Source: VXOI01 sp965261945 (GTDB taxonomy: Bacteria > Chloroflexota > Dehalococcoidia > Lucifugimonadales > UBA3495). From it: 64,000 nucleotides of DNA. The stretch spans positions 1,612,001-1,676,000 of the forward strand of contig CBDHEF010000002.1 of the NCBI GenBank assembly GCA_965261945.1, written 5' to 3'. The notes under the pieces are model-generated. The model did not search any database and had not been told where the DNA came from. It saw only the letters and a program-made list of their open reading frames with translations. Of this stretch, positions 57,749 through 64,000 are shown one piece after another. Positions within the stretch are counted from its first letter, which is position 1. The number at the start of each line of letters is the position of its first letter. The position numbers and the translations under genes were made by a program.

Positions 57749-60451
57749 GTGCAGCCGGAAGAATTTGTCGCCAAGTGGCGCAAGGTCGGATTTGGAGAAA
57801 AGCAGGCATCCCAGGAGATGTTTCTGGACATCTGCGCCCTTGTCAATCACCAGACCCCGGTCGCCTTTGGCAACCCGGAGGCTTTCACCTTCGAGAAGTG
57901 GGTGCCCGGCGGCTTCGCCGACGCCTATTTCGAGGAGCATTTCGGCTGGGAGTTCAAGGGCCGCGATTCTGACCTGGACGCCGGCCTGAACCAGTTGCTC
58001 CGCTACCAGGTCCACCTCAAGACGCCGCCGCTGCTCATCGTTTCCTCCTTCCGCACCATCAGAATCCGCACCAACTTTCCGGGTATGGAGACCGTGCTGC
58101 ACGAAATTCCCGTGGCAGACTTGGACCAGCGGGAGCATCTGGACAAGCTGCGCCGTGTCTTCCATGCCCCGGACGACTTCCGGCCCAGCCGGGAGGTGGA
58201 AAAAGTCACCCGCGAAACCGCCGATTTGTTCCATGAAATCGTTACCGAGATGGAGTATCTTGACGCGGACCCGGAAAAACTGTCCCGCTACCTGAACCAG
58301 ATAGTGTTCTGCCTCTACGCCGAGGGCGCCGGCCTGTTGCGCGACCAAATCTTCACTCAAACCGTGGCTCGCCATTACCGTGACCCGGCCAGGTTCGACG
58401 AGATCATTCGCAACCTGTTCAGCCAGATGTCCGGCGGCGGGATATTCGGATATTTCAACGTGGACTGGTTCAACGGCAACCTGTTCGAAGGGGCGGAAAC
58501 GCTCGAATTGAACCGCATAGCGCTGCAACAGCTCGCCGAGGCCACTGACAAGAACTGGCGCAGCATAGAGCCGTCCATTTTTGGAACTCTGTTCGAGCGG
58601 GCGCTGGACGCCTCCAAGCGCTCCCAGCTCGGCGCCCATTACACCAGCGCAGCAGACATCGAACTGGTGGTTGAGCCGGTGATGATGGAGCCGTTGCGCC
58701 GGGAATGGGAAACCGCCCGCGAGGAGGCCGATAACCTGATAAGCGAAGAAAACCCGGACGGCGCGCGCATCCGTCTGGAGGAATTTCAGCAGCGGCTGTT
58801 CGGGGTGACCGTTCTGGACCCGGCCTGCGGCAGCGGCAATTTCCTCTATGTCGCCCTGCGCTCGCTGCTGGACCTGGAGAAGGAAGTCATCGACTTCGCC
58901 GCCATACGGGGCTGGCACGACTTGAAACCTCGCGTCAAGCCCGACCAGATGCACGGACTGGAGATCAACTCCTACGCCGCCGAACTGGCCCGCACCGCCC
59001 TGTGGATTGGCTATATCCAGTGGCACCAGTCCAACGGCTTTCCCTACACCCAGCAACCCATCCTGACCCCGCTGAACACCATCCGCCAAGCCGACGCCAT
59101 CCTCGACCTGTCCGACCCCGATAACCCCGCAGAGACGGAATGGCCCGCCGCCGAGTTCATCATCGGCAACCCCCCGTTCCTGGGACATTTCCCCTTCCGC
59201 GAGCAGTTGGGCGATGAGTACGTCAACGCCGTTTACTCCCTATACGGCAACCGCATTCCCAACTCCAGCGACCTGTGCTGTTACTGGTTCGAGAAGGCCC
59301 GCGCCCAGATTGAGAGCGGTCATTCCCGCCGCGCCGGCCTCCTGGCGACCCAGGCCATCCGTTTCCAATCCAACCGCCCGGTGCTGGCCCGCATCAAGGA
59401 AACCGGCGACATCTTTGCTGCTATATCGGACCAGAACTGGGTGCTGGACGGCGCGGCGGTTCATACCTCCATCATCTGCTTTGACGACGGCAGCGAAGCG
59501 AACCGCACTCTCGACCATGTCCCCGTAAACAACATCCATGCTGACCTGACTTCCGGCGCCGACGTAACGCAGGCCCGCACGCTGTCTGAAAACGCCAACA
59601 TCAGCTTTATGGGCGATATTAAAGTTGGCCCTTTCGAGGTGCCCCAGGAAACTGCCAAAGCAATGCTGGGCCAGCCCAACCCTCACAGCAAGCCCAACAG
59701 CGACGTTATCAAACGCTGGATGATAGGCCGGGACATTAACCAGCGCTCCCGCAATATGTGGATAATAGACTTTGGCACGAATATGCCGGAAGCCGATGCC
59801 GCGTTGTACGAAGCGCCATTCGAGTATGTCGTGGCAAATGTAAAGCCGGAGCGGGTTAAAAATAGAATGCGCCGCCGGGCGGAACGGTGGTGGCTTCACG
59901 GCTCCGCAGCTCCGAATATGAGGCAAGCGTTAGCCGGTTTGCCCCGCTACATTGGAACCAGCATGGTATCCCGGCACAGGATGTTTTCGTACCTAGACGG
60001 CGACGTGCTGCCGGACGCCACCATCATCGTGTTCGCCCGCGACGACGATTATTTCTTCGGCGTGATGCACTCGCGTATCCACGAGGTATGGGCGCGGGCA
60101 ATGGGAACGCAATTGCGGGAGGCTGAGTCCGGCATACGCTACACCCCCACCACCTGCTTCGAGACCTTCCCCTTCCCGGAACCCGGCGACGCCCAACGCG
60201 CCGCCATCGCCCGGGCCGCCGCGCGGCTGAACGAGCTGCGGGAGGGCTGGCTGAATCCGCCGGGCGCCACCGATGCCGAACTCAAGAAGCGGACGCTGAC
60301 CAACCTCTACAACCAGCGCCCGGACTGGCTGGCCAACGCCCACGCCGCGCTGGACGCCGCCGTAGCCGCCGCCTACGGCTGGCCCCACAACCTGGACGAC
60401 ACGGCTATCCTGGAGCGCCTGCTGGCCCTCAACCTGCAACGGAGCGGATAG
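57749..60451 (+). CDS. MmeI-like single-chain restriction-modification enzyme (type IIL/IIG)
   Basis: 900 residues, GTG start preceded by GAGG. The N-terminal nuclease motif is Asp58-x9-Glu68-x-Lys70 (FADAY ... GWEFKG), the same spacing as the D-x9-E-x-K site of MmeI. Then comes a helical linker and the gamma-class N6-adenine methyltransferase with motif I LDPACGSGNFLYVAL (residue 356) and motif IV NPPF (N474). The C-terminal target-recognition region (about 610-860) includes GTSMVSRHRMFSYLDGDV. It would methylate and cut DNA at a non-palindromic site. Two small genes follow directly. No separate restriction subunit is present. Confidence 0.92.
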   Translation: MQPEEFVAKWRKVGFGEKQASQEMFLDICALVNHQTPVAFGNPEAFTFEKWVPGGFADAYFEEHFGWEFKGRDSDLDAGLNQLLRYQVHLKTPPLLIVSSFRTIRIRTNFPGMETVLHEIPVADLDQREHLDKLRRVFHAPDDFRPSREVEKVTRETADLFHEIVTEMEYLDADPEKLSRYLNQIVFCLYAEGAGLLRDQIFTQTVARHYRDPARFDEIIRNLFSQMSGGGIFGYFNVDWFNGNLFEGAETLELNRIALQQLAEATDKNWRSIEPSIFGTLFERALDASKRSQLGAHYTSAADIELVVEPVMMEPLRREWETAREEADNLISEENPDGARIRLEEFQQRLFGVTVLDPACGSGNFLYVALRSLLDLEKEVIDFAAIRGWHDLKPRVKPDQMHGLEINSYAAELARTALWIGYIQWHQSNGFPYTQQPILTPLNTIRQADAILDLSDPDNPAETEWPAAEFIIGNPPFLGHFPFREQLGDEYVNAVYSLYGNRIPNSSDLCCYWFEKARAQIESGHSRRAGLLATQAIRFQSNRPVLARIKETGDIFAAISDQNWVLDGAAVHTSIICFDDGSEANRTLDHVPVNNIHADLTSGADVTQARTLSENANISFMGDIKVGPFEVPQETAKAMLGQPNPHSKPNSDVIKRWMIGRDINQRSRNMWIIDFGTNMPEADAALYEAPFEYVVANVKPERVKNRMRRRAERWWLHGSAAPNMRQALAGLPRYIGTSMVSRHRMFSYLDGDVLPDATIIVFARDDDYFFGVMHSRIHEVWARAMGTQLREAESGIRYTPTTCFETFPFPEPGDAQRAAIARAAARLNELREGWLNPPGATDAELKKRTLTNLYNQRPDWLANAHAALDAAVAAAYGWPHNLDDTAILERLLALNLQRSG

Positions 60452-60454
60452 ACG

Positions 60455-60796
60455 ATGCAACCGAAGACACAGAAAACGGAAGAATGGGAAGCGACTTTCA
60501 ACCTGCTGGCGGATAAGTGGGAAAAAGAAACGGCTTTTTATTCCCTTATGGCGCAAATGGCTCAGCATCCCGCATATCAGCAAATCCTCGACATGGGAGA
60601 GGAAGCTATCCCGCTCATCCTGCGCCGAATAGAGCAGCAGGGCGGTCTCTGGTATCACGCCCTGGAAACCATCGCGGGTATCCCATCCCCGGCTGGTATA
60701 ACCAGGCTGAAAACCGAGGGATGGCATACGGTCGATGTGAAGGAAGTGAACGCCGCCTGGCTGCAATGGGGCCGGGAACAAGGGTATAGCTGGTAA
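60455..60796 (+). CDS. small protein of unknown function, downstream of the MmeI-like gene
   Basis: 113 residues: MQPKTQKTEEWEATFNLLAD, then HPAYQQILDMGEEAIPLILRRIEQQGGLWYHALETIAGI and a C-terminal YSW. The middle looks like two or three amphipathic helices of HEAT-like type. It starts 3 bp after the restriction-modification stop and ends one base before the next start (TAAATG), so all three are probably one transcript. I do not assign a function; the pairing with a DUF7689-like protein recurs in my memory of other genomes. Confidence 0.7.
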   Translation: MQPKTQKTEEWEATFNLLADKWEKETAFYSLMAQMAQHPAYQQILDMGEEAIPLILRRIEQQGGLWYHALETIAGIPSPAGITRLKTEGWHTVDVKEVNAAWLQWGREQGYSW

Positions 60797-61237
60797 ATGG
60801 GGAATAGAGAGATAGAAAACGCTTTCCCGAATCTTGGCGGTTCTGGGTACGAGATTACCAGCGAGCCTTCTCGAGAATACAACTGCACCGCTTGGGCTCT
60901 TGGAATTACCTCTCAACGATGGGACTGCGATCGTCCGGGAAGTTACTGGCCACCGTCGCTACCCAGAGACAACAGGGTAGAGACCCTGATGCGGTTGTTC
61001 GTCGGTGAGGGCTACTCGCTCTGCGATGACGACGCACTGGAGCCGAGCTACGAGAAAATCGCCATCTACGCCTTCGTCGGCCAGTTTACTCACGTAGCAA
61101 GGCAACTCGAGGATGGGCAGTGGACCAGCAAGCTGGGAAACCGGGAGGCCATAACCCACCCAACGCCGGCCAACCTGTCCGGGGGCATATACGGCAACGC
61201 GCATTGCATCATGCGCCGCCCGTCATCTAGCGCCTGA
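60797..61237 (+). CDS. DUF7689-like protein
   Basis: 146 residues. SREYNCTAWALGITSQRWDC, YWPPSLPRDNRVETLMRLFVGEGYSLCDDDALEPSYEKIAIYAF and FTHVARQLEDGQWTSKLGN match a family with invariant N-C-x-A-W-A and a later T-H-x-A-R-x-x-x-x-G-x-W-x-S-K-L-G. Cys29 and His93 spaced this way, with a Gly-Trp-x-Ser-Lys-Leu-Gly strand, recall papain-like or NlpC-like folds, but catalysis is unproven. The last gene of the restriction-modification cassette, ended by a strong hairpin. Confidence 0.75.
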   Translation: MGNREIENAFPNLGGSGYEITSEPSREYNCTAWALGITSQRWDCDRPGSYWPPSLPRDNRVETLMRLFVGEGYSLCDDDALEPSYEKIAIYAFVGQFTHVARQLEDGQWTSKLGNREAITHPTPANLSGGIYGNAHCIMRRPSSSA

Positions 61238-61273
61238 CCCCGGACACGCCCTCACCCCAGACCCGCAACGGGC

Positions 61274-61305
61274 CGTGCTGGGGCGCCGACAGGCGCCCCA
61301 GCACG
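61274..61305. terminator. hairpin terminator between convergent genes
   Basis: CGTGCTGGGGCGCC pairs perfectly with GGCGCCCCAGCACG over a 4-nt loop, followed by TATTT on the plus strand. Confidence 0.88.
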
Positions 61306-61327
61306 TATTTGGCCTGACAGCGCCGCC

Positions 61328-62275
61328 CTACCCCAGAGCCGCCGCCGCCTGTCCCAGCAGGCGCATGGTGCGGTCCACCGACGCTGCGGGGTCGGAGCCG
61401 GCGGAGATGGGCGAGGCCAGGACTTCCGTTGATCCCAGGTCGAAGAGGCGCTGTATGCCCTCGGCGCACTTCTCTTCGTCGCCCCAGATTACGGCCCCGT
61501 CGATCATGCCGTCGCTCCAGACGCCCTCGGTGGCCTCGGGGTAGCCGGCGGCCACCAGCATTCGCTGGTAGTAGGGCAGGCGGGGGTTCATCACCTGCTG
61601 CCTGACGGCGGCCCGCGCCTCTTCGGCGTTGTCGTGGACGCAGACGGGAGCATGGGCGATGAGCGGCGGCGTCTCCCTTCCGGCCCGCTGCGCCCCGGCC
61701 TCCATCGCGGGCAGGGCCACGTCGCGCAGGTACTGGCCGGGGCAGATCCAGCTTATCGCCCCGTCGGACTCCTCGCCGCACAGCTCGAAGGATCCCTTGC
61801 GCAGGGCCGACCCCATGATTTCGATGTCCACCGGCTCGGCGATGCCGTCGTGGGCGGTGTAATGCTCGCCGTCGTAGTCAACCCGGCCCTCTTGCAGTAT
61901 GGCCTTGAGGATGCGCAGGTACTCCCGCAGGTGGGCCAGGGGCTTGTTGAACTCAATGCCCATCGCCTCGATGGTGGGCCGGTGACTGGGGCCGACGCCC
62001 AGCCGGAAGCGCCCGGGCGCAAGCTGCGCCACAATCTGCGCCTGCTGCGCCATGACCAGCGGGTGCCGCGGGTAAGTGGGGACGATGGACGTTCCCAGCT
62101 TGATGTTCCCGGTCAATCCGGCGGTGGCGGCAAAGGCCGTCATGCTGTCGGGCCGCGCCCCGCCCGTGGTCATCCAAGCCGCGTGAATTCCCAGCTCCTC
62201 AGCCCGCAGTATCATCGCCTGAATCTCGCGGATGCCCGCCCCGCCCACCGCTACTCCAACCAGCTTTTCCGCCAT
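61328..62275 (-). CDS. LLM-class flavin-dependent oxidoreductase
   Basis: 315 residues from MAEKLVGVAVGGAGIREIQ; the ATG at 62275 has GAGGAGG 5 nt upstream, while a longer frame starts at 62332. Barrel segments: ILRAEELGIHAAWMTTGGARPDSMTAFAATAGLTGNIKLGTSIVPTYPRHPLVMAQQAQIVAQLAPGRFRLGVGPSHRPTIEAMGIEF, typical of F420/FMN-dependent members, and ICPGQYLRDVALPAMEAGAQRAGRE. A third family member in the window, with no close partner gene. Substrate unknown. Confidence 0.94.
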   Translation of the reverse strand: MAEKLVGVAVGGAGIREIQAMILRAEELGIHAAWMTTGGARPDSMTAFAATAGLTGNIKLGTSIVPTYPRHPLVMAQQAQIVAQLAPGRFRLGVGPSHRPTIEAMGIEFNKPLAHLREYLRILKAILQEGRVDYDGEHYTAHDGIAEPVDIEIMGSALRKGSFELCGEESDGAISWICPGQYLRDVALPAMEAGAQRAGRETPPLIAHAPVCVHDNAEEARAAVRQQVMNPRLPYYQRMLVAAGYPEATEGVWSDGMIDGAVIWGDEEKCAEGIQRLFDLGSTEVLASPISAGSDPAASVDRTMRLLGQAAAALG

Positions 62276-62688
62276 GACTGCCTCCTCAACGGTCGTTTTC
62301 AGATTGTTCGTTTCGCAGCCAAAGCAAAACACGCCGGATATGGCGTGTCAAGCAAGCGGTCGGGCAGGGACGCCAGGGCAATCGCGTCTTCAAGGCTGGA
62401 ATTTCATCTTGCTGTCATTCGCCCCTTGCCGAGCCTGACGCCTCCTCTCTAGCCTAAGCTCTATGTTTATACGGATGGCATACACAACCCGCCTGACATC
62501 CCGGCGGGTTTGCCCTGAACCAACGGCCAGCCCGGAATGACGGGAAATGAGCGGTAAAACGAAAAATCAGCCCCTGCAAACCGGCAATTCCCGCCCCTCC
62601 GATCCAATCTGCTGAGCTGCTGAAATCAAGAAGCGATTGCCCTGGCGGGGACGCCCTCACCCTAACCCTCTCCCAGAGGGAGAGGGGA
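62276..62688. other. 413-bp intergenic region
   Basis: It contains a REP-like hairpin (62651-62687) before livF. The rest has no recognised gene; the sequence around 62520-62545 is weakly like the MITE core half (CCCGGAATGACGGGA). Confidence 0.5.
62651..62687. repeat. REP-like hairpin, copy 11
   Basis: GCCCTCACCCTAACCCTCTC and CCAGAGGGAGAGGG, the most regular member, just past the livF stop. Confidence 0.82.
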
Positions 62689-63432
62689 CTACTCCTCGTC
62701 GCCGCCCACTGCGCCGAGGAAGACTTGGGTCAGGATGTCGCTCTCTCGAATGTCGTTGGGTGTGCCCTCAAAGACCACCCGGCCCTTGTCCAACACGTAG
62801 CCCCGGTTGACGATGCCCAACACCCCGTTGATGTTGTGCTCAACCACCATGATGGTAGTGCCCAGACGGTTGCTGATTTCCGAGACCTTCTGAAACACTT
62901 CCTTGACTATTATGGGCGCCAATCCCAGCGTCGGCTCGTCCAGCAGCAGCGCCTCCGGGTTGGCCATCAGCCCCCGGCCCAGGGCCAGCATTTGCTGCTG
63001 TCCGCCCGACATCTGGCTGGCCATATCCTTGCGCTTCCCGTACAGCGCCGGAAACAGCTCCATTACCGAGTCGAGCCGACGCTGCTTCTCCGTCCGGTCG
63101 TTCAGGTGCAGGCAGCCCATCTCCAGGTTCTCGGCGATGGTCAGGTGGGTGAATACCCGCCTGCCCTGCGGCACAAAGGCGATTCCTTCCTTCACGATTT
63201 CGTGGGTGGCCGCCGCCAGTGGCCTCTGCCGCCACCGGACCTCGCCCGCGACCACCGGAGCCAACCCCATGATGGCCTTGAGGACGGTGGACTTTCCGGC
63301 TCCGTTTGGCCCCATCACCGCCACCATCTCGCCGCTGCGGATTCCCAGCGACACCTCGTCCAGCGCGTTGACCACGCCGTAGCGGACGGATATGCCGGTC
63401 AGCTCCAGCAGGTTGTCTTCGGGCGTGTCCAT
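62689..63432 (-). CDS. livF: branched-chain amino acid-type ABC transporter ATP-binding protein (LivF)
   Basis: 247 residues. Walker A VMGPNGAGKSTVLKAIMGL, Q-loop VPQGRRVFTHLTI, signature QMSGGQQQMLALGRGLM, Walker B ALLLDEPTLGLAP and H-loop VVEHNI are all present. The form PQGRRVF-T-L-T-I-A-E-N-L and the later G-L-A-P-I-I-V match LivF. It energises import of branched-chain amino acids or other amide/acid substrates with LivG, two permeases and a binding protein outside the window. 61 bp after livG on the same strand. Confidence 0.96.
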   Translation of the reverse strand: MDTPEDNLLELTGISVRYGVVNALDEVSLGIRSGEMVAVMGPNGAGKSTVLKAIMGLAPVVAGEVRWRQRPLAAATHEIVKEGIAFVPQGRRVFTHLTIAENLEMGCLHLNDRTEKQRRLDSVMELFPALYGKRKDMASQMSGGQQQMLALGRGLMANPEALLLDEPTLGLAPIIVKEVFQKVSEISNRLGTTIMVVEHNINGVLGIVNRGYVLDKGRVVFEGTPNDIRESDILTQVFLGAVGGDEE

Positions 63433-63493
63433 TTCCTTCGTCCTGCGGTTTTGGCTGGCAGGGGACGCCCTGCCCCGGAGGAAGAGGGGGTCG

Positions 63494-64000
63494 TCAGGCG
63501 CCCAGGTACGCCTCGATCACTACTTCCCGGTTCAGCACTTCGTCTGCCTCGCCCTCGCCCAGCAGCCTGCCGCTGTCCAGAACGATCAGGTGGTCCGACA
63601 TATCCCGCACGATGTCCATGTTATGGGAGACGAAGATGATGGTGCAGCCGCCGTCCCGCATCTGCCTCATTATGACCATAACCCGCTCCAGCATCCGCGG
63701 AAAGAGGCCGGCGAAGGGCTCGTCGAACAGATACGTCTGGACATCCATGGCCATGGCCCGGCCGATTTCCAGCAGCTTCCGCTGGCCGTAGGACAGATTC
63801 ATGGCGAGGTCGCGCCGCTTCTCCCACAGGCCGACGGTTTCCAGGATGCTCTGCGTCTTCTGGCGTTGCGCCGGCCGCACCCGTTCCAGCAGCGAGGAGA
63901 AAAGACCGCGGGCGGTCAGCGCCACCATTATGTTGTCCCACACGCTTATCTGCTCGAAGAGCCGCACCTCCTGGAATGTGCGGGTAAGCCCGTGAGCCGG
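63494..64000 (-). CDS. livG: branched-chain amino acid-type ABC transporter ATP-binding protein (LivG), partial
   Basis: The gene continues beyond base 64000; the visible 168 residues start in HGLTRTFQEVRLFEQISVWDN. Signature LSYGQRKLLEIGRAMAM, Walker B LFDEPFAGLF and H-loop FVSHNM are present. The Q-R-T-F-Q / N-M-D sequence and the SYGQRK signature identify the LivG subtype. It works with LivF (62689-63432). The C-terminus ends EAYLGA. Confidence 0.95.
   Translation of the reverse strand, partial: PAHGLTRTFQEVRLFEQISVWDNIMVALTARGLFSSLLERVRPAQRQKTQSILETVGLWEKRRDLAMNLSYGQRKLLEIGRAMAMDVQTYLFDEPFAGLFPRMLERVMVIMRQMRDGGCTIIFVSHNMDIVRDMSDHLIVLDSGRLLGEGEADEVLNREVVIEAYLGA

Overview
This is a GC-rich, gene-dense bacterial chromosome segment. 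The mix of genes suggests a free-living or host-associated Chloroflexota lineage (SAR202/Dehalococcoidia-like): several luciferase-like flavin oxidoreductases, acyl-CoA dehydrogenases, HyuA/HyuB-type proteins, a mycothiol-transferase-like protein, and a phosphoglucose isomerase of the type otherwise found fused to transaldolase. That placement is inference; the window has no rRNA or other strong phylogenetic marker.

Layout. 0-4.4 kb: two acyl-CoA dehydrogenases, a YHS protein, an isochorismatase-fold hydrolase and an Asp-box (BNR) repeat protein. 4.4-11.3 kb: a HicAB pair, an SDR, a flavin oxidoreductase, a HbpS/GlcG-like protein, a NYN nuclease, a second Asp-box protein, a cupin, and an AbrB-like protein with a small partner. 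11.3-19.8 kb: HyuB, a ThDP enzyme, an epoxide-hydrolase-like hydrolase, a DinB/SCP2-type protein, ThuA and HyuA. 19.8-27.4 kb: a minus-strand sugar-phosphate operon (tkt-pgi-gnd-zwf) downstream of a DegP-like protease. 27.4-34.6 kb: further catabolic and redox enzymes, a second HicAB pair, an M19 dipeptidase, and the deletion scar of an HpaB-type hydroxylase.

34.6-47 kb is a decaying accessory region. It holds an intact HerA-type ATPase with a KTSC protein, a truncated and mutated SIR2 gene, an IS1595-family element carrying the remains of an MT-A70 methyltransferase, and broken genes for an FN3 secreted protein, a VOC protein, an ERG4/ERG24-like membrane protein and a BBE-like oxidase. Two transporters and an HxlR regulator with a well-defined divergent operator/promoter region lie inside it. 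46.7-55.7 kb: an NHL protein, miaB, and nadA and nadC separated by a VapBC pair whose toxin gene has received a MITE; then dtd, an FmdB-like zinc ribbon, an Lrp regulator, a tRNA-Gly and a PNPOx-like protein. 55.9-64 kb: a GMC oxidoreductase, an MmeI-like single-chain restriction-modification enzyme followed by two small coupled genes, a flavin oxidoreductase, and livF/livG (the last runs off the window).

The strongest non-routine observations are: (i) the severed SIR2 gene beside an intact HerA gene; (ii) the IS1595-family element whose left end abuts an MT-A70 relic; (iii) two TA-flanked MITE copies, one of which supplies the C-terminus of VapC between nadA and nadC; (iv) the hxlR/eamA intergenic region, where one palindromic TTGCAA can serve as -35 for both divergent promoters and overlaps an inverted-repeat operator; (v) the MmeI-like enzyme with its two-gene tail; and (vi) several dispersed intergenic hairpin families.
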